From Aphrophora alni (lineage: Eukaryota > Arthropoda > Insecta > Hemiptera > Aphrophoridae), in the NCBI GenBank assembly GCA_963513935.1, contig OY740774.1, forward strand, positions 25,439,949 to 25,503,948: 64,000 nucleotides of DNA. Reading direction: 5' to 3'. This document shows positions 54,601 through 59,150 of this stretch, in pieces (the first letter of the stretch is position 1; each line of letters begins with the position of its first letter). The position numbers and the translations under genes are program-made. The notes under the pieces are model-generated. The model was not told the DNA's origin. It worked only from the letters and a program-made list of their open reading frames with translations, and did no database searches.

Positions 54601-56002
54601 TTGATGACTGGGAAGAAATTGTGACAGATCCCATCCCATAAGATGAAGAATTCGTGTATGTTGATGAAGACATTGCAGTGAGTGGTGAATTCAGTGATGC
54701 AGACATAATCAACGAGATTACCTAGCAACAATGTCAGTCAGGCTGCAGACGACGTATCTGGAAATGAAGAAATCAAACCTGACGACCAGTATCAACTGAT
54801 GCTGAGTCCGAGAGATGCATCAAATTATATCCTCTAACTAAGGGTATTTTTTGAAAGCCAAAATAATGTAAGTGATTTAATTTTAATCAATGATTTCGGA
54901 CTTTTTCAAGTATGGCAAAAACAATAAGTACAACAAATATAATTTCTTTAATATGTATAGTAATTCTGGATTAAATTTGACTTTTTTTACGTATTTATGT
55001 AAGTCATTTTCTACAGTACATGTTTTGAGACTTATTTTATTTAAAAAACTTCTTTGTTAAAATATGAAATTAGAGTTTTTTGGCTTTAATTTGATTAATT
55101 CCAATTTTTTTTAATGATCCACAGAGTTTCGAATTATCCAAGTTTGACTGTACTAACATTCCCAGATACACAAACTCATCAATAAACTCAAATGTAGACT
55201 ACCATTCACAACATGTGTTTCATACTCTTTATTTTTACACAGTTGGGTATGCATATTCTTTGTTAACTTCATTGATTTCCAAACCAAGGCTATTAGCTGC
55301 CTTCTCCAGTTCAAGAAATGAGTCTCGCATCACACTATTGGATCTTCCAACTAAGTCACTATCATCAGCATAAGAAAGTAGTTGAATAGACCTGTTGAAA
55401 ATGGTTCCACCAATCTATATGCCAGACTTCCTTACTGAGCTTTCTAGTGCGAGAATAAACAACAAGCATGATAAGTCATTCTCCTGCGTAAGTCCTTTAT
55501 CTTTCTCAAAGTTTTCGGAGAGGTCAAAATGAACACATATCTTACATCATAATTTGTTCATGGTTAATTTTATCATGCCTTCAAATTTTGGAGGGATTCT
55601 CATTTCCAACAAAATTTCAAATATTTTCTCTCTATATCATACGCCCTTTGGAACTCTACGAAAAGATGGTGTGTTTGTATATTGTACTTTCCAGCTTTCT
55701 CCTGTAATATGTGTATAGTAAATATTTGGTCTGTGATTTCCTTTTCTTTTCATTAGATATTGCATCAAAAGCAATATTTAGTATTATGCTGAGCGAAAAA
55801 TTAGTGAACATCAGACTGGATTTAGGAAAAGAAATTGTAAGTAGTAACTAGCAACATTTAATTTTCTTTCAGGCCATATGTTGTATCGCTGGAGTGGTTA
55901 GCAGCTAGTGTTAAACAAAAAGGTCCTGCATCGGGTCACTTGCATTCTTGTCTGGTTCAGATGAATATCCCAGTGGAACCTCCGTCACCTCTAAGTCAGA
56001 AG
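13177..56002 (+). CDS. TopBP1: TopBP1 (Mus101/Dpb11 family), N-terminal part, nine exons; 5' and 3' ends not found
   Basis: TopBP1 is a nuclear scaffold of BRCT domains that binds phosphorylated Treslin and the 9-1-1 clamp, starts replication and activates ATR. Nine exons splice in one frame: 13177-13316, 16786-16921, 22246-22353, 29403-29604, 31795-32016, 32922-33053, 43522-43601, 45789-45952 and 55873-56002 (1314 nt, 438 codons). Order and spacing match the family: BRCT0 (FIMQEFSGEVFNKL..RVCGPVCL), BRCT1 (FMGGIY..STHLVSNAV..KWIEAVW), BRCT2 (NGGSLTP..DKYKFAKSW..SWITESLEKGY), a linker, then BRCT3 (GCK-IFLSGFTVQEVERLRRLL..YVIVGD..RPYVVSLEWL). The pocket lysine context KYxxAKxW is kept in BRCT2. 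The start codon exon and the domains after BRCT3, including the ATR-activating region, were not seen. Phases agree at every junction, so the gene looks intact. Introns are transposon-rich, 0.9-10.5 kb. Confidence 0.92.
14980..16560 (+). mobile_element. piggyBac-like family A, degraded copy
   Basis: Internal blocks match the better-preserved copies: 15110-15290 matches 52080-52230 ('gtagtaactaaaccgaatcagactcat', 'ttaggaagatgaaatttagatcttt'). 15595-16520 carries the repeated 'tctaatgaaaattttataaattgatt' and 'ctaacatacttactccaaaaccg' blocks. Neither terminus is clear, so the limits are approximate. It sits in the first TopBP1 intron seen. Confidence 0.65.
16786..16921 (+). CDS. TopBP1: TopBP1 exon b (second half of BRCT0), ends at a GC donor
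   Basis: Acceptor 'ttattctag'. The first base completes the split valine codon, giving VRVCGPVCLRTCLAERTN. This matches the RIVGP segment of the family, and the exon continues through SPVFTTAMRNLCITASNATP. No GT donor fits. AAAAAG|GCAAGA at 16921/16922 joins in phase to exon c and gives exactly the family spacing from the ITxS.. segment to MGG. This is therefore a GC-AG intron. Confidence 0.85.
17170..18270 (+). other. Less AT-rich intron segment with CCAAT-type motifs and two related short ORFs
   Basis: Inverted CCAAT motifs (ATTGG) occur at about 17320 and 17351. Downstream, two short frames begin in related sequence: 17620-17670 (MSEQGRRVTF..) and 17776-17934 (MAERKRRVVLSSNLNENNES.., 52 codons). 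About 70 bp around the two starts is a diverged direct repeat ('cttgagtaatg.ctgaac'). A further short frame starts near 18137 (MSNQERTSPRGRFGGF). I recognise none of these. They could be decayed repeat sequence or the 5' end of a nested gene. Confidence 0.25.
18999..19230 (-). pseudogene. Merlin/ISXO2-like transposase N-terminal zinc-ribbon fragment
   Basis: The minus strand reads TAAVKFLQNGRIIHGTNYC..HAMNFKLSDKQDRRRYNKQTCRSVIALL. The spacing 'FLQ..GII....C..HAM.L....DR.R.NK..CR..I.LR' is that of the zinc ribbon that starts ISXO2-like transposases of Merlin elements. One expected cysteine pair is damaged, and no catalytic domain follows on its 3' side (18500-19000). This is a remnant at best. 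The assignment is from memory of the motif. Confidence 0.45.
19240..22200. other. Intron sequence, no gene recognised
   Basis: AT-rich except 20440-20660, which is GC-richer ('ccatgtgggagggagtcttcccctaggggtggagg') and may be the untranslated part of an unidentified retroelement. Open frames here are short and have no family resemblance. Confidence 0.35.
22246..22353 (+). CDS. TopBP1: TopBP1 exon c (start of BRCT1)
   Basis: Acceptor 'ttgttacag', donor GAG|gtaaat, 36 codons, phase 0 at both ends. Encodes IEIKEKVCFMGGIYTSNLVE and ASTHLVSNAVRSAKYE. The MGG turn and the THLV strand followed by KY define BRCT1. Confidence 0.9.
22435..22650 (+). repeat. Short dispersed repeat, copy 2
   Basis: Shares 'ggcaatcccaggggaaccttgctggatctacacctttt' and 'actcttgttcttttctgatcc' type blocks with the copies at 11745 and 28985. 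Confidence 0.65.
23111..24841 (+). mobile_element. piggyBac-like family A copy
   Basis: TTAA at 23107-23110 and 24842-24845, with a terminal CCC at the left and GGG at the right. Contains the full set of family blocks from 'cacgtattttgcaattcaac' (about 23180) to 'aaattaacatacacc' (24827). No transposase. The 5' segment 'gacccgagatcgacccgg' differs from other copies. Confidence 0.8.
24870..25361 (+). repeat. Degenerate tandem repeat, three units of about 180-230 bp
   Basis: Blocks around 24930-24990, 25075-25135 and 25288-25360 each contain a variant of 'tgtttgtctggaattggtcaaaaccaaggatacaaaaaaatattg'. Moderately diverged and non-coding, between two piggyBac-like copies. Confidence 0.5.
25366..27118 (+). 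mobile_element. piggyBac-like family A copy (best termini)
   Basis: TTAA at 25362-25365 and 27119-27122. The terminal inverted repeat is clear: CCCTCCAACTGGTG at the left against CACCAGTTAGAGGG at the right (13 of 14 pair). Length 1753 bp. It holds no gene; apparent frames are shared noise of the family. Use this copy to define the family ends. Confidence 0.88.
27420..28680 (+). pseudogene. LINE 3' fragment: RNase H domain and C-terminal tail
   Basis: The frame around 27410-27955 contains EIIFTDDSKLDNKVGCAYY, then FTAELFAVLKVLSTI and CSDSKNAFQAIQD. These are the D..E..D blocks of the RNase H domain carried by Jockey/I-type LINEs, here with all three acidic positions. After a stop, shifted frames give EEVVVTRLRIGHSMITNG (28046-28100) and later PHCPFCH (near 28536), the conserved tail and zinc-knuckle region. 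Stops and frameshifts make it a 5'-truncated, dead copy. It is related in type to the relic at 6.7-8.0 kb. A diverged partial second RNase H-like block occurs around 28230-28440. Confidence 0.7.
28985..29190 (+). repeat. Short dispersed repeat, copy 3
   Basis: Begins 'cacagccctcgggggctctct' and continues through 'ccccagctcgatctgcaccttttt' and 'ctcttgttctcttctgacctt'. It is homologous to the copies at 11745 and 22435 and is the most complete at its 5' side. Confidence 0.65.
29403..29604 (+). CDS. TopBP1: TopBP1 exon d (rest of BRCT1, start of BRCT2)
   Basis: Acceptor 'taattttcag', with 'aa' after the AG; donor AATG|gtgggt. Encodes KATEKGMKVMTEKWIEAVWE, which places the BRCT tryptophan at the family spacing from KY of exon c. 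Then YKCKIFQDLQLTSSNLDRAE and KIKKLVNDNG follow, the first strand and helix of BRCT2. One base carries over. Confidence 0.92.
30218..30736 (-). mobile_element. Solo LTR, family L2, copy 1
   Basis: 519 bp with ends TGTGACC...GGCCACA and a perfect 4-bp duplication AAAT on both sides (30214-30217, 30737-30740). It is an inverted homologue of 31101-31610. Contains GC-rich stretches (30490-30600) that open short spurious frames. Strand is tentative. Confidence 0.75.
30741..31100. other. Spacer between inverted LTRs, no gene seen
   Basis: About 360 bp of ordinary sequence. No primer-binding site, polypurine tract or coding frame, so the flanking LTRs do not bound a normal provirus. Confidence 0.5.
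31101..31610 (+). mobile_element. Solo LTR, family L2, copy 2 (inverted)
   Basis: 510 bp, ends TGTGGTCC...GGTCACA, the reverse-complement homologue of 30218-30736. Flanks are ATGA and ATAT, so the expected duplication is not intact. AATAAA motifs at about 31410 and 31455 suggest the plus strand is sense. Poly-G at 31230-31238. Confidence 0.72.
31795..32016 (+). CDS. TopBP1: TopBP1 exon e (rest of BRCT2)
   Basis: Acceptor 'gatttgcag'; donor TCAA|gtgagt. Two bases complete the glycine of NGG. Encodes GGSLTPQLLQHATSLLVISS, HGDKYKFAKSWNLPCVYPSW and ITESLEKGYAVP. The KYxxAKxWN..CV..W pattern is diagnostic of TopBP1 BRCT2. Confidence 0.95.
32922..33053 (+). CDS. TopBP1: TopBP1 exon f (linker between BRCT2 and BRCT3)
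   Basis: Acceptor 'tgtatctacag', donor GAAG|gtaagt, phases matching both neighbours. Encodes a polar serine/threonine/asparagine-rich stretch (NETAISNASVITGRNTRSQI), like the disordered linker of this family. Exon assignment rests on phase, strong splice sites and position. Confidence 0.8.
33060..33900. other. Intron sequence, no gene recognised
   Basis: Nothing assignable. 33780-33890 is less AT-rich and may belong to the same short element as the tRNA-like pair that follows. Confidence 0.3.
33906..33979 (-). tRNA. tRNA-like sequence, probably pseudo or SINE head
   Basis: On the minus strand 74 nt fold as a cloverleaf. A D-arm GCTC/GAGC (AGCTCAGTTGGTAGAGC) is followed by an anticodon stem TTGAC/GTCAA and a T-arm CTGGG-TTCAATT-CCCAG, which is a good B box. 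The loop ACGTAAA lacks the invariant T33, leaving the anticodon unclear (GTA, or CGT in Thr-like register). The acceptor stem has a mismatch and wobbles. Confidence 0.55.
34064..34137 (+). tRNA. tRNA-like sequence, inverted partner of the one at 33906
   Basis: 74 nt closely related to the minus-strand one: AACTCAGTTGGTTGAGC, anticodon arm TTGGC-TCGTAAA-GCCAA, T-arm GTGGG-TTCAATT-CCCAG. The anticodon loop again lacks T33 in strict numbering. The two form a head-to-head inverted pair with an 84-bp spacer. Confidence 0.55.
34698..35346. mobile_element. TTAA-flanked MITE, family C
   Basis: TTAA at 34694-34697 and 35347-35350. The termini are CCCTTCGCACGC at the left and the complement of CCCTTCCCACAC at the right. 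About 650 bp, no transposase. Its right TTAA is only 11 bp from the TTAA of the next family A element. Confidence 0.7.
35366..37854 (+). mobile_element. piggyBac-like family A, longest copy
   Basis: TTAA at 35362-35365 and 37855-37858, ends CCCTC..GAGGG. At 2489 bp it is about 0.75 kb longer than the standard copy because internal blocks are repeated: 'tataatttgtttatacaactt' type at 36515 and 36675, 'tctaatgaaaattttcaaaattgatttttc' at 36838 and 37176. Its right edge directly abuts the Mutator-like relic. Confidence 0.85.
37859..40262 (-). pseudogene. Mutator-like transposase pseudogene, split by a solo LTR
   Basis: The minus strand starts MPRSTKWSKKYKFRGNMF (ATG at 40262). It continues in shifted frames through INCRLFYGLRSIGKWAKAGKML (40030-40130), DIDIAFDGTWQK (39900-39935, probable first catalytic aspartate block) and KNYEGPSCGMETQAAITVCRR. 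Then come GVRYVNFLGDMDTKAFGG and VEKLECIGHVQKWMG (39530-39680). After the inserted LTR it resumes with SLDIMRRAVWGIYYHKRSTD, then CLHGKTQNVNESFNNIVW (38110-38180). These blocks fit the Mutator-like transposase domain proteins common in arthropods. At least three frameshifts. Excising the LTR and one CTGT copy restores the frame at 38412/39387, so the frame was open there at insertion. Confidence 0.75.
38417..39382 (+). mobile_element. Solo LTR, family L1, copy 2, inside the Mutator-like pseudogene
   Basis: TGTAAGCATGGG...CTTACA, 966 bp, with a perfect 4-bp duplication CTGT (38413-38416, 39383-39386). It is the inverted homologue of 7995-8959. AATAAA near 39070 suggests plus-strand sense. The frame at 38701-38889 inside it is spurious. 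Confidence 0.85.
40265..40700. other. Intron sequence, no gene recognised
   Basis: AT-rich sequence upstream of the Mutator-like relic, perhaps its 5' flank. No terminal inverted repeat was identified. Confidence 0.3.
40707..42787 (+). mobile_element. piggyBac-like family A copy with internal TA microsatellite
   Basis: Starts CCCTCAAAGTGG (flank CTTGA, a degraded TTAA) and ends CAGGG|TTGG. About 2.08 kb. Contains the family blocks 'ttttgcaattcaacatttcg' (40780) through 'aacatgcgccag' (42768). Longer than the standard copy through extra internal units (41480-41850). Confidence 0.78.
42608..42657. repeat. (TA)n microsatellite
   Basis: About 25 perfect TA units inside the preceding element, at the point where other copies carry 'ccgttttaaaattttttt'. 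Confidence 0.95.
42789..43030 (-). pseudogene. LINE C-terminal zinc-knuckle fragment
   Basis: The minus strand starts MSKLSLLGPSKQVASGVLSL. In a shifted frame it reads LRKYMHRMDIFTGEPLCRKCGLQEESGEHLIFELECLDQEG. The pattern H.M.I...P.CR.CG..EES.EHL..EC is the C-terminal CCHC-like tail of R1/Jockey-type LINEs. At least one frameshift. It sits between a family A element and TopBP1 exon g. Confidence 0.6.
43522..43601 (+). CDS. TopBP1: TopBP1 exon g (linker and first residues of BRCT3)
   Basis: Acceptor 'ttgaatttcag', donor AAG|gtaagt. Two bases complete the glycine split from exon f. Encodes SKYKKILETLNITTAKRAGL and FVDGCK. The LE.L......A...LFVDGCK segment leads into BRCT3 in the family. Confidence 0.9.
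43610..45780. other. Intron sequence, no gene recognised
   Basis: About 2.2 kb of AT-rich intron. Short open frames (for example 44052-44234) show no family features. No transposon ends were identified. Confidence 0.4.
45789..45952 (+). CDS. TopBP1: TopBP1 exon h (core of BRCT3)
   Basis: Acceptor 'attgtttcag', donor GGAG|gtaatt. Encodes IFLSGFTVQEVERLRRLLSL, GGATIFNELSETVSYVIVGD and HVINDVKTISNMTRR. The SGF....E..LRRL...GG....N.L...V.YVIVGD series is the BRCT3 signature. Confidence 0.95.
46447..48076 (+). mobile_element. piggyBac-like family A copy (5' part diverged)
   Basis: The right end is clear (GAGGG, TTAA 48077-48080). The left TTAA at 46443-46446 is a guess because the first ~350 bp are strongly diverged. 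From 46818 ('tttggcattcggtatagttaacgaaat') it follows the family to the end. It abuts the Copia relic. Confidence 0.7.
48083..50440 (+). pseudogene. Copia retrotransposon pol relic (integrase, reverse transcriptase, RNase H)
   Basis: Integrase remains: KTLSYKIQELLSDNGGEFDN (48173-48232) with the DNGGEF motif, then LTAPYTPQQNG. After several stops comes reverse transcriptase: LYRLKQAPTCWAKRL and FVAFYVDDGLVMATNK, the YVDD catalytic box (49258-49650). Next are QAIGALMYLMIGSRLDLAYSVSFLSR, CYSDADFGG..GRSTSGVV and TEAELIAATEATKEIIWLKR of the Copia RNase H (49729-50358). Stops separate the frames (for example 49648) and the 5' end is missing (no gag, protease or 5' LTR), so it is dead. Reverse transcriptase and RNase H are well kept, so it is fairly young. 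Confidence 0.9.
50459..50659 (+). mobile_element. Candidate 3' LTR of the Copia relic
   Basis: A purine tract 'aaaaggaaaag' (50449-50458) follows the pol relic, then TGTTATAG. About 200 bp on, the sequence ATTACA gives a TG..CA bounded segment, a size usual for insect Copia LTRs. No partner LTR in the window to confirm it. Confidence 0.4.
50660..51654. other. Intron sequence, no gene recognised
   Basis: About 1 kb, very AT-rich, with no repeat structure or coding frame that I could assign. Confidence 0.4.
51655..53100 (+). mobile_element. piggyBac-like family A, shortest copy
   Basis: Starts CCCTCCGGGTG (flank ATAA, degraded TTAA) and ends CAGGG with TTAA at 53101-53104. 1446 bp. An A/G-rich insert (52505-52545) interrupts one internal block. 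The 5' part groups with the degraded copy at 14980. Confidence 0.82.
53450..53665. repeat. Short imperfect repeats around AGCTCG/GCTTGG
   Basis: Variants of 'acaagctcgacacgattttaccagcctggttcgaattta' recur four or five times at roughly 35-45 bp spacing. No coding sense seen. Confidence 0.5.
53740..55150 (+). pseudogene. Tigger (pogo) transposase pseudogene with 3' terminal repeat
   Basis: Tigger blocks occur in order: KRNKVSFKSVCGESGAVN, then DFFNIDETRHFFKCTPNKSLAFKGEKCHGRKLSKEKVTLM (53919-54137) with the first catalytic aspartate. Next come VFSGRAWMKTAIFEQWLLKID, LLIIDNCIAHNTIP (second aspartate, 54263-54304), QPMDQGIIQNLTHFYR (third), and CKQAWDAEIVKNCFKKAGFVFKG. Frameshifts and stops (for example 54134) separate them. 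The 3' end is 'tcgaattatccaagtttgactg' followed by TA, the usual Tigger terminus. The matching 5' terminus was not found. It differs from the copies at 3.8-6.0 kb and 59.2 kb, so at least two Tigger lineages are present. Confidence 0.85.
55170..55850 (-). pseudogene. LINE reverse transcriptase relic (YADD box), rearranged
   Basis: The minus strand gives KYNIQTHHLFVEFQRAYD (55635-55685), ENDLSCLLFILALESSVRKSGI (55425-55490) and LLSYADDSDLVGRSNSVMRD (55320-55385), ending SLGLEINEVNKEYAYPT. YADD is the reverse transcriptase active-site box. At 55800-55850 the plus strand instead reads ISEHQTGFRKRN, the SEEQ.GFR block that should lie upstream on the same strand, so part is inverted. Frameshifts show it is dead. 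Confidence 0.7.
55873..56002 (+). CDS. TopBP1: TopBP1 exon i (end of BRCT3); last exon seen
   Basis: Acceptor 'aattttctttcag', donor AAG|gtataa. One base completes the arginine split from exon h. Encodes RPYVVSLEWLAASVKQKGPA and VQMNIPVEPPSPLSQK. RP.VV...WL is the last helix of BRCT3. Phase 0 at the end, so the gene continues past 56002. Confidence 0.92.
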
Positions 56003-57120
56003 GTATAACAAGTTATTCAAAAATTTTGTACTGTAGTATTAAATTAAATAACGAAGTTTTTTTATTTAGAGCTGTCATGATAGATATGTAAATGATAATA
56101 CCATTTAAGATTGCAAAAAAAACAAGCCAAGCAAAAGAGAAGAAAATTAATATATTTTTTTTTTACTGAATAAATTAATTGATTGTTCTAAAAAATTAAT
56201 CAAAGACTTTTTTGCTGTTCAACTAGCATACATTTAACGTAAGTTCATTTAGATAACCTGTTTTCATTCTTTTATGCACTGATCCATTTATAATTTTGTA
56301 ATTAATTTTATATGTATATAGGTTTAGATATATGTATGAATTATGTTATGACTTGAAATATTTTTCCAACCTAGGTTGACATAACGTAGTTTTACACATT
56401 AATTCCGTTGTTATACCAACTTATACCGGTCAAACCGGTCTTCAGCTATTGACCTCGGTCGGCTTATCTCATACAGTTGATAACGCATTGTAGGCAGAAA
56501 TCCTCATTCAATACCTATACATTAAAAGCTATGTTAATGTTAGATTTAAGTCTTATATGATTTAAAAGAAACCATATATTATTTAAAACTTAACAATATA
56601 TCGAAGCTACAGTTTATATCACTCTGGTACCAAACTCAGCCTATACACTAGTTAATATTACGAAATAATCCCTATTAGTTGCCACAACTTTAACCAAATG
56701 TAGTGGCTCACACATTGATGATAAGATGTTGATGAAATTTATCCAATTTTTTTTTTCTACACAGACGGTCACAGAAACCCCTCACACCATTTCTTTATAT
56801 ATTTAAATCTTATTTTCTAAATTAATTATTTAACATTATAATTTTTTTTCGACTATCTTACTTCAAAATTAGTTAACGAAATTAGGCCTACTCAACACCC
56901 CCCCCCACTAACTATTGCCTTTACTCTCCTCCGGTGTGAATGAGATTTACTGTACCCTCCCTATAACGACTATGTTTATTTAGTTATGCGCCTTTTTATT
57001 ACCCAGGCTATCCAACCCTTTATGTGTCATATTTTTTCATCACACAGATTTCCGCAAGCCCTTTCAGTTTTCCAATATATTCATAAATATTCAAAAAATT
57101 TATTGTTCTACTATGATAAT
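56003..57120. other. Intron sequence, no gene recognised
   Basis: AT-rich up to about 56870, then pyrimidine-rich on the plus strand ('cacccccccccc' at 56897). No further TopBP1 exon was found here. Confidence 0.4.
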
Positions 57121-57129
57121 AATAAATTC

Positions 57130-57797
57130 ACGATTTCAATGATCGCATGGTCCCATACTACTTCGGACGGGGACTCTCATTCAATTACCGTCCTCGGGGA
57201 TAGTCATGTCCGTAGATTAGCCAAATTTCAGAGTGTACGAGACATTCCTGGTCCGAGCTTAATCCGTTTACAGGGATTTTCCGGCCTCACAGTCCCTGGG
57301 CTCAAACCCTTATTAAAGATAACCGTCACTCCTGGTTTCCGGTTGCACATGTCGTACTTATTATTGGTACGAACAACGTTTTGAGACACAGAGATGAACA
57401 TTTACAGTCCAATTTTGTGTCACTCCTGCGTCTTATTCGTCGGTTGAACCCTGCTGGTTCAATTTCCATTTTTAAACTCCCTTTTTTCTCTACAATTTGT
57501 GCCCAAACTCACCAAATTTCAAGTATTCAGACCCTTAATATTTTCCTAGCAACCTTAGCAGCCAGTGATGTGACAGTATATAATGAGACCGCCGACCAGA
57601 ATTTACCAGGCTCATGTTTTTTGAATGATGGCATCCATTTTTCACCCTTAGGTAATTCCCCATATATCTGACATTTTAAAATCTATTTTATACGTCTGAG
57701 ACTCTCCGTCCGCCTTGCGGACTTCATTGAACGGGCTCACCGGTATTTAGGTTTGTCCAACTCGGGTTTTGAGGGTGGACGGAATTTTCGGGCCTAG
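57130..57797 (+). pseudogene. SGNH/GDSL-hydrolase-like ORF of a retroelement, frameshifted
   Basis: The first frame reads HSITVLGDSHVRRLAKFQSV and continues to about 57330, with GDSH as block I. A shifted frame reads VAHVVLIIGTNNVLRHRDEH (57342-57400), with GTNN as block III. It goes on through VSLLRLIRRLNPAGSISIFK and ends CFLNDGIHFSPLG (57616-57654), where D..H is block V. A further shift gives VRLADFIERAHRYLGLSNSG up to a TAG at 57797. All three catalytic blocks of an SGNH esterase are visible, over at least two frameshifts. Such domains occur in tyrosine-recombinase retrotransposons (Ngaro type) and in ORF1 of some LINEs. No recombinase or reverse transcriptase is adjacent, so which one is open. 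Confidence 0.65.
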
Positions 57798-57799
57798 GT

Positions 57800-58198
57800 A
57801 TTCATCAGCCGTTATTACAACTCAAGCACAACTCCCTTATACCTTTTTTCTCGACACCTGGGCCAATCTCAATAGGATTAGGTTATATTAGTTTAGTGTT
57901 TTACCAATTCTTCCTTCTTTTCCCTACATTTTACACATCACACTAAACACTATACCTTCACCGTCCATTAACACTCACCCCATAACCCCCCCCCCTACTA
58001 GGTTTTTGTGTGTGATGCGGGCCGAGTATGGCTAAGGTGCGTCTTTGCTAAGGGCGCACCTCTATGAAATGACGCCTTGGCGGATAAGACCATTTAGGGG
58101 TTTTCCGCTCTTTTTTTTATCCACCCCTTCGAGAGGGCAAGCTCAATGCAGTCTCGGGTTTGTCGGCTTTCCCTTGTGGTAAACTGCATGACGATTAA
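57800..58198. other. GC-richer non-coding segment
   Basis: Includes a poly-C tract (57989-57999) and 'gctaaggtgcgtctttgctaagggcgcacc' (58031-58060), which can form a hairpin. It may be untranslated sequence of the retroelement that carried the SGNH ORF. It is interrupted by the MITE at 58199. Confidence 0.35.
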
Positions 58199-58894
58199 CA
58201 CTTTGAAGCCTAAGCCCGAGTGTAGGTCAGGCAGTGCGACAACGCTCGCCCCCGAAGCCCGAGTATATATCGGGCTGCACTAAATAATTCTATACGATCG
58301 CGATGTCGGCATATAATCGGGTTTCGGCACTTTTGCTTAGCTAATTGGTTATTTATCATTGCATGTCTTTGATTTTCGAATAGTCTGTGCTGTTGATATG
58401 GACTAAATATAAATATTATAAAGCTTATGCTAGGCAACGTGAACGTAACACGTCTACGAGAAATGTAGCAGACATTTGTTTAGTTCAAAGTTAGTGACTG
58501 AGTAATCAAGATTCGTTATGTTTGTTTGTTGTTTTTCTTGAATACTAAATACTTTTTGAGTTATGGTGGTGCCCAGATTGTTCAGTACCCCTTTGTGTAC
58601 CTGAATGTTTCAAACTATATCATACAAAGGCCAATTATGCTTAGTGAAGTGCTGTGTAGCTATTTTTGTTTGTGTGTGTATTTTACCCTTTTTCAAGACT
58701 AAGGAGTGTTGACTGTGAGTAAAATATCTATTTACATGTATATATATTTAAAAAGATAATTTCTTTAGGTTTAAAATGATATATAATAAGTCATATATGA
58801 TAAATATAACAAATACCACAATTTTTTAAAAACGTGTCCAAAACCCCCAGGCACAGTAGGAAAGCAGCGCGTTAGAGAGTTAGGCTTCAAAGTG
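58199..58894. mobile_element. TTAA-flanked MITE, family B copy 2
   Basis: TTAA at 58195-58198 and 58895-58898. The inverted termini CACTTTGAAGCCTAA / TTAGGCTTCAAAGTG are perfect over 15 bp. Homologous over its whole length to 10499-11179, with a few substitutions and small indels, so both insertions are recent. Confidence 0.92.
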
Positions 58895-58898
58895 TTAA

Positions 58899-59150
58899 AC
58901 TCGAGGTAATCCGAGCTTCCTCTCTCAAACCTCATTCATCACTCATTTACCAGCCCCTACATCCAAACATCATACCCTATCAATTTCATCCTAATACCCT
59001 AATCATTTCATACACCCTCCTTAGTTACCATCATGTTATTTATAAACCCTCCCTTCCATATAAACATTTCAACCCTTGAAACACACCACAGTTCCCTTTT
59101 TTTTCTATCACCAATATCGGTCTTTTTAGTTTAAGTAATTAAATAGTATA
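58899..59150. other. Pyrimidine-rich sequence, nothing recognised
   Basis: Strong C/T bias on the plus strand and few purines. No frame or repeat unit identified. Confidence 0.4.
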
